Source: Dactylonectria macrodidyma (taxonomy: Eukaryota > Ascomycota > Sordariomycetes > Hypocreales > Nectriaceae). Taken from it: a stretch of DNA of 64,000 bases. The DNA lies in contig JAGMUV010000009.1 of assembly GCA_020744425.1 (NCBI GenBank), positions 992,001 to 1,056,000 on the forward strand. Reading direction: 5' to 3'. Under the pieces are notes generated by a model. That model searched no databases. It was not told where the DNA came from and saw only the letters and a list, made by a program, of their open reading frames with translations. Shown in pieces: positions 9,848-22,507 of this stretch. Made by a program: the position numbers and the translations under genes. Position 1 is the stretch's first letter. Each line of letters begins with the position of its first letter.

Positions 9848-11712
9848 ATGCCGAAGCGAGCCTGTGACGCGTGTCGAAAACGCAAGGTCAAAGTATGCCC
9901 ACTTTCAAGCCAGACGTTTTACACACCAGAGTTGACTAATGCCACCTTCGCCTGTAGTGCGACCAACTATCGCCCACTTGCTCCCCGTGTGGCCTTGCTA
10001 ATCTGTTGTGTACCTATGACGTTCCAAGACGGAAGCGGGGGCCTAAGCCAAGAGACCGCCCGTGTGACGTGGACAGGTCCATTCGGGTTGACGAGGGTGA
10101 GACAGAGGTGGAAAATGGAGACTCTGATTGCCAGACACAAGGCGGTCCCAACTCCCTGAGCAGCCCCTTGAGCAGTTTTGTTAGTAGCCCTCCTCCTCTT
10201 GCTCATGACATCCATCAGGTGGTAGACCTCGAGTCCGGGATCGTCAACACCGCTCAGCCTATTGCCTACCACCATGAAATACTATCATCACTTGCCAGAA
10301 AAAAGTTGGCACCTGAGGAATCAGTAAGGCAATGTATCAACCTGTATCTCGAATGGGTCTTCCCCCTGATGCCTATTGTGTGCGAATCGATTCTTCGTTC
10401 ACAGGCGTCCTTGATGCTGCCGCCGTTTATGGAAAAGCCTCTTTCGCCTCTCTTCACCATAACGGCAGACATGATTCGCTCTGTCCGGACTTATTCCATG
10501 ACCGCCGCTCTTTGCGCGCTCATTGCCCACATCAAACCTTGCAAGAACTCCCCTCGAGACGACACCCTCGCTGCGTTGTTTTTGACCTCCTCACAAGCAA
10601 CGCTTCATCCTTGTTCTGCATATGATATTTCATACCCCGATTCGACTTCCCTTTCGATCCGAATCTTTCAGTCATCCTGCTACCGGATGATGGGTAATGC
10701 TTGCCTGTCGCGGCATGTCATGGGTGAAGCTGTCCGATTGGCGCAGCATATGCGATTGTAAGACGAGCGCTCGTATGATAGCATGGATCCCATCGAGGCT
10801 AAGCTCTGCCGCAATGCTTTTTGGTACTTGTACTCGGCCGATAGGGCAGCCTCGTTACTAAATGGGAGAATACTGCCTCTTGGTGAGTTCCGCCTGCAGG
10901 GCCCATGTACTACTGTTTTCTGTCAAAGCGAAGCCCCGTCATTACTCGATCAACGCCAGGCAGAAAACCATGGCCGATTAGAGGAGCTGCTCCAAGCTGG
11001 GTTTAGCAAGTGCCATGAAGTATGGAAACTCGGATTCGGGGTCTTGTTTGACTTGGACCTTTTTTTCGCCGCGAGTTCACGGACTGGCAGCGGGACGGAG
11101 ATTAGCCACACACAGCAGAGAAGTCTGACAGGAGCCTACTTGCGATTTCTAAGTGTGCTTGATGACCTTCCCGAACATCTCGTATTGCCTACAGCGCTTC
11201 GTGATAGCGACGACGAGTGGACAAGATACAAAAGTCGAGCGATTTGGATCCAGAAGGCAAATATTACACTCACGTATCATTATTTGAGAATGGAAATTCT
11301 AAACCGGTTCATATCCGCCAAGGTTCCGCAATTACTTGGGGTAAACGATGATCCAACATCAGTCGCCTGGAGGAAGGTCGAAATTGCTCGCGAGCTGCTC
11401 AATGCTGTTGCATGCCTGCCGCTCGAGGCGCTTCAAGCTAATGGGGAGCCATGCGTAAGTACTCCCACATTCACACAAGTGTATTGGCTTTACGAACCAC
11501 TGCTAATTGGACCATCCCTATAGGCCGAGAAGCTTCGTTACGTTTGCGTTGCACTTCTTGAGGTAGTGCAGGAGCATGAAATGGCTCAGATAATTGAAAG
11601 AGCAAGGGCACATTTTATCTTGCTATTGGACTACCTTTCGAACCTTAATTCGCGAGTGTCTGACAAACTGGCGGCAAGAATGACAAGAATGGGAACAACA
11701 GCTGTTGTGTAA
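9848..11712 (+). CDS. Zn2Cys6/Fungal_trans transcription factor, interrupted by an in-frame TAA
   Basis: Exons 9848-9892, 9958-11454 and 11524-11712; the introns are GTATGC...CTGTAG (65 nt) and GTAAGT...CTATAG (69 nt). Splicing the first intron joins CDACRKRKVK to CDQLSPTCSPCG, completing a Zn2Cys6 cluster with basic linker RRKRGPKP. The middle holds a Fungal_trans-like region (LEWVFPLMPIVCESILRSQ, FQSSCYRMMGNACLSRHVMGEAVRLAQ). At 10759-10761 a TAA (codon 283) interrupts the frame directly before DERSYDSMDPIEAKLCRNAFWYLY, which continues in the same frame and looks conserved, so about 294 residues lie beyond the stop. Alternatives are a nonsense mutation, a sequencing error, or removal of a 24-nt GTAAG...TAG segment (10761 falls inside it). 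An in-frame upstream ATG exists at 9824. By position it would be the natural regulator of the PKS block. Confidence 0.75.
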
Positions 11713-13335
11713 TAGGAGGCTGGTCATTAAATTAAAGTTCCGAGACCCTTTTTATGTTATGAAATAACATGGGGCGAAGTCTCTCTGCCCCTGATGTAGT
11801 GTAAAAATTGTCAGCTTACGGCGGGTTTTAGCCAGATGCCATCAAACATGGGAAACTAGTCCGCGATCCACAGCGAAAAAAAAAAGAAAAGAAAAAACAA
11901 CAAAAATAGTCAACCATACAGCAGTGTCGTCTCAGCACTCAACACATTGGTGAGCTGCTCTGGATGCGGAAGCACGGGAATTGATATGGTGTTTGTACTC
12001 CGTATATGGAAGGAAGATGTCTCACTACCTGTGGGGCTTTCGTGGCTGGCCACCTGCTTCCATAGTGTTGCGCAGGACGTCACCAAGCAACCACGTCATG
12101 CTTGAGCGATTCAGCCTCTATCCAATCAACAGGATGTTTCACCGTAGAACCAATTATCCGATTTTGATAGGGAGTATGCTTGGGGCGAAATGGCGCAAAG
12201 AAATTAAAATATTTTGTTCTGGTTTTGTTTCGGGCCCATTGGTAATGAGTTTAACGGTGGATCTCGTCCGACCTCGACACCTACAACCTCTACCGCAGCC
12301 TCATCCGCGTACATGGCTCAACCGTTGAATGCAAACGATGGCGATAAGCGAGTCGATGGGTACACATGGATGGAAGAATGAAGCAATTAGGTGCATGTCA
12401 CGCATCCTCTACGTATGGACGCGGCTGCATTCATCATCCCGAACCGCGCCTCCATGCCGCGTAGTCCCTATCCTGATGGCTTCTGCGAGGGCCCGGGAGG
12501 CCTGCTAAATGCATCTGTCCCGTTGAGTCAATTCTCGCCTCATACAATAGCGGCAAATCCTAGATGGATCGTACCGAAGAGGGCACACTTCCCGAAGCCT
12601 GTTCGTGGTTACTGGACGTTTTAGGGGGGGACTTGTTGGAAACTGCAAACGGGGGGCGGGAGTGGCTGAACAAGGGAGACAATGCAAGAGCTATTCCTGG
12701 GAGCGGATGCATGATCCATAAATCTATGGTCCGTAATCCATGGCGGCAACGTTTCGATTCGTCATGCCAAAACCAGGTCCTCGATCGATATCATTGGTGT
12801 ATGTGTACGCAAACGACGCATCGGTCATCCTGTCTCAGCGATCACCAGCACCAACCCTTGCGAAGAGCCTGCGTTTCATTCGGGCAGTAGCGGCTGCAAT
12901 GGCGGATTGTGGCCCCTGTAACAGATGTTCGACCCTCCCTGTGGAGACGACGACGAATGGCTGGTTGGCCCCTGTTTCTGTTTCTTCCCCACCAACACGA
13001 ATCCGGTGACGACGCTGTTCTAGCAACCAAAAAAGGTGACGAAGACGTGGTGCGAGAGCAGACGTCTCACCCGACGCTCCGATGCATTCAAATAGCGAGG
13101 GTCCGGTCGCTTGATGAGAACGGAAACATTCCAATACAATTCACTCACTTTCTCTCACTACTTTCCACTCAAATACGCACTCTTTTCAGCTCTGTGAGCA
13201 AGTTCAAACCAGGTCCATCATTCACTGTTCCTTCACTCGAATCCATTCCACGATACAGAAGCCAGCCTTTCTCTCTACCAACAACTCAGTCAAATCACCA
13301 CCAACTCTCTCACTGTCTCTCAACGAACCTTCAAA
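11713..13335. other. Gene-poor 1.6 kb stretch with CT-rich leader at its end
   Basis: No supported gene. Features are a hairpin ATGTTAT/ATAACAT near 11755-11770 just after the regulator, an A-rich run at 11876-11905, and short ORFs without recognisable content. From about 13140 to 13335 the plus strand becomes strongly pyrimidine-rich and G-poor, typical of the 5' leader of a well-expressed fungal gene, which supports the small ORF at 13336. Confidence 0.5.
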
Positions 13336-13458
13336 ATGAACGCCTCCGCTATCATCGCCATTGCTTGCGCCACTCTGGCTGCCGCCCTTCCCTTCCCTTC
13401 CTTCCAGCCTCGGGACGGCGAAGTACACGCCTACTCCGCTGGAATCGATCTGGAATAA
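13336..13458 (+). CDS. Candidate small secreted peptide (40 aa)
   Basis: ATG at 13336 lies in a very good fungal start context (CTTCAAAATGA) and follows a CT-rich leader of about 190 bp. The frame encodes MNASAIIAIACATLAAALPF, a clear signal peptide, then a 20-residue tail ending GIDLE before TAA. A possible intron from 13418 (GTACAC...ATCAAG) would instead join the leader in phase to a Pro-rich tail of about 21 residues (PTPGFPTTIPDESNKPFPIY) that is open in another frame. The leader and start site look real, but the 3' structure is unsettled. It could be a small effector-like or cell-wall peptide, or a remnant of a longer secreted protein. No family is recognised. Confidence 0.4.
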   Translation: MNASAIIAIACATLAAALPFPSFQPRDGEVHAYSAGIDLE

Positions 13459-13932
13459 GCCGCACCTCACTATCAAGCCAACACCTGGCTTTCCGACGAC
13501 CATTCCAGACGAATCGAACAAACCATTTCCCATATACCCATAAGCTCAATCGTCTTTGTCGGAGGCTTGGAATCGCAATTGCGGCACGGCCATTGTTTCA
13601 TACAGTTCGTGGCGGTCTGCCCTGGGATCACCATAGAGGTGCCGAAAATGGAGATCGCTCGACCACCCACCACCTAAGTTGGCGCATTGGAACGGATAAA
13701 ACCAGCTTGACAAGATCAGATTTTACATAGAATACCGACACCAATAGCAGAAACAATGGTTGCTCTTTACTCTCTGTTCATTTTATGGTTCTGTGCACGT
13801 AGCCCTTCCAGTATCCTGTGGATCTGTCTAGCACAGTCTGCCTGAGGCCTAAGCACCTTGTTGGCACTATATGCACCTTTTTGATCTACACTTGGTTTCA
13901 TACTAACAAATACAATCGGCCCGTCATGCTCC
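13459..13932. other. 3' flank between small ORF and PKS
   Basis: This 474-bp region lies between convergent genes. It may include the 3' exon of the small secreted ORF (a Pro-rich frame runs to 13543) and the PKS terminator; nothing else is recognisable. Confidence 0.4.
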
Positions 13933-16900
13933 TCACAACTCCGTCTTCAAGAAGTCGCTGTTCGAGGCTACCAGGGCCGCAAACTCGTTGAGCGAGGACG
14001 TCTGGAGAATGGTAAAGATGGAGACCTTGGCCTTGGCCGCGCTGCCCAGCCAGTTCCGCAGCTCGACGGCGACCAGCGAGTCGACGCCGTAGTGTGACAT
14101 GGGCAGGCTAGCATCAATCTCAGCGACGGCAATGTTGAAGATGTCGGCCAGCTTGCTGGTGATGGCCTGCGTGATTGCCTGCACCGCGTCGACCAGCGAG
14201 ATGCCACTGCTGGAGAGTGATTTGATCAGCAGCGTTGTCGCGTCTGCCGTCTCGCCCGCTGCCAACCCGTCTGAAGTGGCGGTTCGATCTGCCATCCGGA
14301 CGGTTGCGAAGCGACGGTCTCTCTTGCTCGCTGAGCCTTCAATGATGGATCCGTAGCGAGCCACGCAGGTAATGATCTGGCTGTCGTCGGGGCAGGCTCG
14401 CAGCGGCTCTCGGATGGCGCTCTCGATGATGCGCAGGACGTGGTCGATTTCGAGAACGTCGGCACCCAAACTCTTCAGGATGCGCTCGCGCTCTGCGTCC
14501 TCGGCCTCAGCGACGAATCCGGCCGACTTGATGGCTGCGAGATCGATGGCCACGGCGGGCATGCCAAGAGACGCCCTGTGTCGGGCGAGGGCATCCTGGA
14601 AGGTGTTTCCAGCATTGTAGTTGGCCTGCGACAAGTGACCGAAGGCACCGGCAAAGGAAGACAGCATGATGAAGAATGACTGGTTAGGTAGGTGTTTGTG
14701 CAGGTTCATCGTCCCCGCGACCTTCGGAAGGGTGGTTTGGCGCCATTGGGCATATGTCATTCGCTCCAGAATGGAGTCCTACAGACAGGGCAGTTAGCAA
14801 CGTTGGTTGACGATGACAAGAATGCCGCGATGAGACGGCTAAAAGACAGAAACTTACGTTTAGAACCATGGCTCCGGCGACAACACCTCGGATTGGCGGC
14901 ATTGCGCGAGCGCACTCGTCTAACAACGCCAGTAGACTCTGCTCATCCGACACGTCGCAGTTGCGAACCTGAAGGTTGCAGCCCTCGTTCTTGGCTTGCT
15001 CCATGAGTGAAGCGGCATCCGGATGAGACTGAGCGTTTCGAGAAACCAGAAGGATGTTCCTGGCCCCCTTCTGGACCATCCAAAGCGCGATGGCTCGGCC
15101 AAGACCACCCAGACCGCCGGTGATTAAATACGTGCTGGCAGAACTCCCGAGGTTCACAGCCCGAGGGCGAGTGACGACCTTGACTTGATCTCCCAGATGT
15201 GGCACGAGGATGAGGCGTCCGAGATGAGTTCCAGCCTGCATCTGTCGCAGGGCACCCTCCATGTCCGAGATGGGGTAGATGGTCCGAGGATAGATGGGAC
15301 GGGCGATCTTGTCCGCACACAACTTGACCGACGCGGTGAGGGCTTTGTGAACGAGACTGCCTTTGTACCGGTTGAGCTGGAGAAGGTCAACACCAAAGAT
15401 GCTGGCGCCACGACCAAACGCCGCCATGTCGAGGCGTCGCCCGGCCTCGATGTCGACCTTGCCGATCTCGATGAAGCGGCCGAATCGCGCTACGCACTCC
15501 CATGACGCCTTGAGCAGCAGGCCCGATAGCGAGTTGAGCACGACATCAACACCTCGGCCACGCGTCTTGGTCATGAGTGCGGGAGCGAAGCTGGTATCGC
15601 GGCTGTTGAAGATGTGGTCGGGATGGATGTTGAAGCGCTCCTCGAGCAGGCGCCGCTTGGCCGGCGTGCTGCACGTTACGTATATCTCGGCCTCTAGGTG
15701 CTGAGCCAGCATGATGGCTGCTTGGCCGACACCACCGGTGGCAGCGTGGATTAGGATCGACTCGCCCTTCTGGAGCCTGGCCAGGTCGAAGAGCGAGTGG
15801 TAAGCCGTGGTGTAGACGATGGGGATGGACGCGGCCTCTTCCCACGACATGTCATCCGGGATCTTGGCCACGGCCGTCCACAGCGCTCGCTCGGTGCTTG
15901 AGAACCGGCCGTCGCACATGGCCGTGACGCGATCGCCGACATTCAGGCCGCTCTGCTCCGTGTTCGGTCCGAGGCGAGTCACGATGCCGCTACAGTCGTG
16001 ACCCATCAGGCTCTCGTCGATCTGGCCCAGGGCTGCCATGACGTCGCGGAAGTTGAGGCCAAACGCCTTGGGTTCAACTTCTACCACCCCACTTGGCACA
16101 GCTTCCTCGATGTCTGGCCTATCGGTAAAGTGCAGGTCACTTAGGAGATTGGATTTGCTGGCCTCCCAGACAAGAGCCCGGCCGGGTTGGTGGAACGGCT
16201 GAAGCTCAGCGGGCGCATCGACGACGGCCTTGCGAGCGGCCTGATCCATAGCTCTGTCTGGATAGATTCGAGAAACATGCAGCATGTCATCCTTGACGGC
16301 GTATTCCCACTCGCCTTCGGAAATGTCCACGCTGTAGTCGAAGTTCTCCTCAACGGTGCGAACAATGTGCCTGATCTTGCCCGCCGTCCAAGGATCACCG
16401 TCAAGCTCGAAGTCAAGCTGGACGCACCGCTTCGTCGAATCCTCCTTTCTCAGCGTCCTGAGCAGGCCCTGGGTTTGGGCGAATAGTGGCTCCTTGACGT
16501 CGATAATGCTGCTGGCGCTGAGCCACAGGATGCCTCGGCTGTTGACCAGAAGGTTTCGCATCTGGTCGAATGCGACAGAGTCCATGGTATGAATGAATGG
16601 GCCATCCATCTCGCCGGTGAAGATGCATAGTTTATCCTCCACTCGAGCCTCGGCCAAGCTCTCAACGTCAGGAACAGTGCCAGTAAGATTATGGACGGCT
16701 TCTTTTAGCTCACCCACCCATTCTTGGGGAAGTGGGCTCGTATAGACAATGGAAATCGACGAAGGATACGACGCCAGCGGTTTCGCAGTCGTGACGATGA
16801 TGTTGAGAGACTGGTACTCCGATTCCTCATAGTCGCCCACGTTCAAATCCACACCCGTGAACCCTTCCTCCCTGAGAACACGATCCCAAGTATCCAGCGA

Positions 16901-19900
16901 CACGTTGGGGCTCATCTTGCGGTACGGCTCCTCGCTGAGCCACCAACCAGGCAAGGTGCCGAAGATGAGCTGAACATCCAACCGGTCCTGCGTCGCCTCG
17001 GCCAGCAGGAGCTTGCCGCCGGGCTTGAGTAGTTTTCGCACGTGCGACATTGTCTTCCTGAGGTTCTTGGTCGCGTGCAGCACAGCCGAGGCCACGATGA
17101 GGTCGTAGCTGTCCGGAGCAAAGCCCTGCTCGGCTGGGTCGACTTCGATGTTGAGCTTCTTAAAGTCCATCAGGCTTGTCCAGGCAGAGAACTTTTGTCG
17201 CGCGGCTTCGAAGAACCCCGAGGATATGTCTGTGAAGTCGTAGTGGCCCAGCAGTGTCTCGGAGCCCTCGCCTCGGCTCGCAAACGACTCTAACACCACG
17301 CCTGTTGCACCTCCCGTGCCGCCTCCGATCTCGAGAACCCGAGCGCCGGGACGCTTGACGGCATACAACTCAGCGATCCTAGCTAGATGATGGCTGCTGC
17401 GGAGCTTAAACCTCGGAATCTCCATGTAGTACTCGTTCAGGAGGTTGCCTTCCATCATCAACTCCAACGGGGTGACCTCGCCGCGCACAATGTTGACAAG
17501 ATTGCGGCCCACGCGGCAAAGCAGCGCACCGACGGCATTTCGAGCTTCGAGTTCGTCAAAGAGTAACATCTTCATTCCTTTGCTTGTCTTGGACCAGTTT
17601 TGACTGCCGGGCGCGAGCTCGCCGCTGGCTGCTTGCGCGACGATGGCCTTCATCCAATCCACCAATATCCTGTGGTACCATTGCCGTTCCTCGGCGCTCT
17701 GGCCCTCGAGGTGATGCAAAGCGTCTTGGATATAGTGATACGATGCCTGATCCAGGTTGTTGTCGAACTCAATCTCCTGGGGATCGACATCATGCCTCAT
17801 GGAGTCCTTGATAGCCTCGGGGAAGTCGTGCAGAATGTCCAACTCCCACCGGCTCTTGGAGCACATGACAGGTTCCTTGGAAGCCGCATTATTGTCGAAT
17901 TCTCGCGGAATAGCCTGGGCGTAGAAGTCATCTATCTGTAGGCAAGCCGACGCATCTCCTTCGCTGCCTTGGTTCACAACCGAGATCGTAGACGTGCAGC
18001 CACGTCGATCGGACTTTAGCAACTCAGCAAAGGCTTGCAACTTCTCGCCGCTTTGTCTGTTTAGGTTCTTGGGGACAAACATGTTGCGAATTGCGCGCGG
18101 TACTACCATACATCCCTGCAACGCATCGCTAGACACGCCCGCATAGGTTGCTTGGATAATGGAGTCGAGGGTTGTTGGGTGAAGCACATAGTCTTCGGTG
18201 CCAGATGCGGCTGGCGAGACGTCAAAGTCTGTAACAGCTTTGTTCCCGGAAGTGCGACAATCGGTCAAGTTCTGGAATTTCGGCCCATGGTAGAAGCTCA
18301 TCTCGCGAAGGCCAGCGAAAATAGACTCGATCTCGACGACCTCTGTCTTGGATCCATTGAAGAAGGATGTTTTAGATTCCGGTCCTTTCGTCAAAGCCGC
18401 AGCTGTGGCCTTGGTGACGGAGACTTGGCCGTTGCAATGCTGTGTCCAGGAATCACCACTGGCCAACGACCAGATCTCAAACTCATACCACCCCTTATGA
18501 TCTATCTCCTTCTCGCTGCAAGGGCGGAGGCAGAGCTGAGTCTCGACGCCAGCTACAGAGTCTGGGATCGCCAACGCGTTGATGATGTCCACTTCTCGCA
18601 ATCGATAACCACCAATACTCTGCTCTGAATCATCCGTCAGAAGACGAATAGCCTCTATCGCCATAGTTATGTATCCAGCTCCGGGAAGGATGACCTTTGA
18701 GTTGATCCGGTGGTCTGCGAGCCACGCAATATCGGCCACGCGCAGGAAGTTTCTCCAACAAAACGTCGATGCATTGGCACCAGCAACGGGAGTTCCAATA
18801 AGCTCCTGAGCCCGGAGTTTCCTGAACCTGTGTTTCCTGCTGACCCTTGGCTCCGTCCAGTACGGTTTCGTGTGGTTCCAGGGGTACGATGGCAGATCGT
18901 ACACGAAGGCAGGCTTGTCTTGGGTTGATTGCAGGTTGACGGCGTTGAGTGCGACCGGGTAGCCATGGCGCAGGAGTTCGCATCCAAGGTCCTGCATAGT
19001 CTTGACTGCATCTACAGAACGCTTCAGGCATGATGCGTATGGCAACTTTCGGCCCTTGGTAATGGAGCGAATAGGCCCCGAAAGCGTGCTGTGTGCCCCA
19101 ATCTCCACAATCATATCGACACTTGTAGTCTTAGAGACCATGGTGTCTTGACCAAAACACATGTTTTCAAAGGCTTGATAGAAAAGAACGGGACTCGTAA
19201 GGTTGCGGACCCAATGTTCTGGGCCAAATGTCTCGGGGGAAGTGACAATCTCGCCAGTGACGGGGGAGGCGATAATATGTTTGGCTAAGACCTTGTCCTC
19301 TCGGGTGTCTGTAAGGACGCGCTCGAGACACTCTTTGTACTCTTGTGCCATGTGCAACATGTGATGGGAATGATAAGCCAGGGGTACCTTCAGTTCCCTT
19401 GCAAATATGCCGTCCTCTTTCAGTCGAGAGCTAACTTCTCGGAGAGCCGGGAGATCTCCAGAGAGCGTAACACTCTCCGGGCTGTTAATACAGGCCACCA
19501 CAACACGGCCACCTGCAGTATCCTCAAGATACCGTTCAGCGTCCTCGGCTCCAAGCCCAGCAGCGAGCATCCCGCCATCAAGGGATGAGAGCTTTTGGTA
19601 CTTGAGGGCAAGCTCGCCACGATAGTAGACAACCCCGAGGGCTTCCTTGAAGGATAGAATGCCGACAGAGTAAGCGGCGGCAATTTCTCCGCTTGAGTGG
19701 CTAGTAACAGCAGAGGGCGTGATGTTCCACGATTTTAGTAGGTTAACTAAACACAGCTGAAGTGCCACGTTGATTGGCTGACTGATGTTGGTCTCATGTA
19801 CACGAGTAGATTCCTCGTCTCTCAAGAGTTCATCTACCTACAGTTAGGATCTGGCTGCCAGCGTTTCATCATACTTCGACTTACCATGCAGAGACCAGGT

Positions 19901-21862
19901 GGCGCCATAGCCTTTCAGGACTTGGTCAGCTTCCCCAATAGCCGAGCTGAACACGGGATAGATCTGGATAAGCTCCCTGCCCATGGCATACCACTGAGCG
20001 CCCTGGCCATTGAAGACGAAGCCGAGTCGCGGTCTTCTCGTTGAGTGAGATGGCTTTGGGTTGGAATCTTCCAGACGGGTGGCCAACTCTTCCAAGGTTG
20101 TTGCTTGAACTGCCTTCACCCAAGGGAGCCGCGATCGCCGCTCTGCAAGAGAGTATGCGAGGTCGGTGATGGATGGCGGGTTGCCAGCTTCCAGGGACTG
20201 GCTGATATGGTCCGACATGTTGCTAGCCATATTTTGACACACAGTAGAGTCCTTGGCGCTGATGACAAAGAGCAGGGGCCTGTCGTGGCCGGGAGTTTTC
20301 ATAGTGTTTTCTGTTGTCTTAGACTGTGCGGGAGCCTTCGGCGGACCCTGCATGATGGCATGGCCGTTGGTGCCTCCGAATCCAAAGTTGTTGACTGAAG
20401 CACGCAGTGGCTTATCGCTAGGCCAGTCTCTCAAAGTACTTGCCACCCGAAGCTTCCAGTCGACCAGAGGGATGGCCGGATTCGTGGTTTCGTAGTTCAG
20501 ATTTGCTGGGATTTGTTCCTTCTTGAGGACGAAGGCGGTCTTGATGACAGCAGCTAGACCGCTCACAGGTTCAGTGTGTCCAATATTTGTCTTCACTGAG
20601 CCAACAATTACAGGATCGTCGTGAGAGCGGCTGTTTCCAAATGTTTTGGCAATGGCCTCCGCTTCGATGGGGTCTCCAGTGGCCGTGCCAGTCATGTGGG
20701 CTTCGACGTAAGCTGTGTCTGAGAGGTCAAGGCTGGCACGCTTATAACACTCCTTTATGAGCTGCTGCTGCGCGTCTGCAGATGGCGAGGTTATCGTAGT
20801 CGTCTTTCCATCTTGGTTCAAGCCAGTGTCGAGAATGACAGAATGGATGCGATCCCCGTCTCTAATGGCAGAGTCAAGAGGTTTGAGAATGAGAGTTGCA
20901 ACGCCTTCTCCACGACCATAGCCGTGCGCTCGTGAATCCCACGCGTAGCATTTACCATCTGCGCCAAGAACCCTACAGCATGGTTAGTGAAACACAGAAC
21001 CGCATATAAATCAACATACCGTGAGTCGTGCATCGACGCAACTAGATCAGGATGCAGAATGACGCTGGCACCACCGACAATCGCTATTTCAGATTCTCGT
21101 GCGCGGATGTTTTGGCACGCCTGGTGCAGCGCTACCATGCCAGAAGAGCAGCCAGTGTCGACCGTCATGCTAGGTCCCTTCAGATCGTAGAAGTGGGAAA
21201 TGCGGTTTGAGAGCATGGCAGTGCCATTGCCAGCCATGAACGACGCGGGGAGTGTCTCCGAGTCTCGAAGGAGGAGGTCATGGTAATCTTGGAAGAAACA
21301 GCCAGAAAACACTGAAGTGTTGGAGCCAGCCAATTTTTCAATGGGGATACCAGCTGTGGACGATTGTGATCAGTAGATTGGTCATAATCGCGGCCAAGGT
21401 CCTAGTCCTTACCATCTTCGGTGGCCTCATAGACAGATTCGAGTAGCAACTTAACTTGTGGATCCATGGCCTAGAGACTATCGGTTAGAAACGTTTGTGC
21501 CAGGGTAGGCCGCGAACTTACACTAGCAACATCGGATGGGAGGTTGAAGAATGGGGCATCAAACAGGGCAACATCTTCTTGCAGAAAGTAACCACCTGCC
21601 ACAACATTCTGAAACCAACAGTTAGTCTAGTTTCATTTTCATCAAATTTCGATCTAAAGGAAAGATTTACTCTTCCAGTAAATCGTTCAGCCGGTATAGG
21701 CGACCAGCTGTCTTTGCCTGTAGCGCAGAGTTCCCACAACTTGGCAGGACTGGTAGCATCTCCACCAAACCTGCAACTCATGCCAACAATGGCAATCGGC
21801 ATTGGCTTGAGTGTAGGCTCTTCATCAAGTCCACTGGAGTGCGCCGCCGACTCAGAACCCAT
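13933..21862 (-). CDS. Highly reducing polyketide synthase (KS-AT-DH-cMT-ER-KR-ACP)
   Basis: Seven exons on the minus strand: 21862-21671, 21608-21522, 21470-21413, 21353-21020, 20972-19885, 19833-14858 and 14778-13933, giving 2526 aa with no in-frame stop. Domains and approximate residues: KS 20-450 with Cys181 (VDTGCSSG), His316 (EAHMTGT) and His356 (KTNIGH); AT 545-880 with NGQGAQW and Ser near 633 (SHSSGE); DH around 930-1220 with His near 960 ([13 protein letters not shown]) and LHPTTLDS; C-methyltransferase around 1380-1580 with an intact SAM motif [11 protein letters not shown] around 1830-2130 ([11 protein letters not shown]); KR around 2150-2330 ([11 protein letters not shown]); ACP with the phosphopantetheine Ser near 2479 ([13 protein letters not shown]). 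There is no thioesterase or reductase, so the chain needs a partner for release. All reductive and methylating motifs appear intact, predicting a reduced, alpha-methylated chain. It is divergently transcribed from the acyltransferase at 22508. Confidence 0.95.
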
Positions 21863-22507
21863 GGTTGTTTGGGGTTGCGTCTGGGAGATAGGAAGATAGG
21901 ACTAGGATTCCAAAGTGTGTCAAAGAGGACTGATGACGATAAGGCTAGCACCTTCCATGGGTTCCGTTCTGTCGGTAATGTAACAATAGATATGCCGTAT
22001 AAACACTTTACGCTGCCCGAGGAATCCGTCAGTCCACACTGGCGACATGCTGCATATCCCGTACATCCGACACCGCGGAGTTCACAACTTGCTTCGAAGC
22101 GAGTTTTGCAAGGTACTCGGGGCCGGCCGGGTCATCATCAGACCAGCGATGTGGTAATAGCAATTCCTGAATAATACTCTCACCTACGAAGGATCGAAAT
22201 CATACCAGAGGCAGTCTCTGGTGACAGGTGGTCAGTGGTTGAAAGTCGTGTAGGTTTCCGAATACGGTTTCCGAAGACAAATTCCGAAATTCAGCTTTCC
22301 GAGATTGATTACGTTTATCCCTAGTCGATCAGATGATGCATGTCGGTCAGCTCGTGCATCGCCGGAAGGATTCTCAGCCCTGTAGGGCTCCGTTATTTCG
22401 AAAACCCAACAGATGAATACGACGTGGGTCCTTCGAATGGAGAGCATTTATCAAGACCCTTATCTTTCGGAAGGGCTTGTGTGAGTCTTCCGAAGGCAGT
22501 TGCAGTC
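21863..22507. promoter_or_regulatory. Divergent PKS/acyltransferase promoter
   Basis: A shared 645-bp promoter. Beyond the TTCCGAA array described separately, it has a GCTTCGAAGC palindrome near 22091-22100 and GGCCGGCC near 22123. An opposed pair (TTCGGAA 22466-22472, TTCCGAA 22488-22494) sits immediately before the acyltransferase ATG. Co-expression of the two genes is the simplest reading. Confidence 0.55.
22255..22303. repeat. TTTCCGAA motif array (about 13-bp spacing)
   Basis: Four near-copies of TTTCCGAA start at 22255, 22268, 22281 (ATTCCGAA) and 22296 (TTTCCGAG). The first three are exactly 13 bp apart and share flanking bases (GTTTCCGAATACG, GTTTCCGAAGACA). Each contains a CCG half-site, as preferred by Zn2Cys6 proteins. 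It is probably a cis-element of the cluster. Confidence 0.55.

Noticed and set aside
12909..13730. 273-aa plus-strand ORF overlapping the small secreted ORF
   Set aside because: Composition is Ser/His/Arg-rich noise from a CT-rich leader, the ATG context is poor and there is no family; the signal-peptide frame is better supported.
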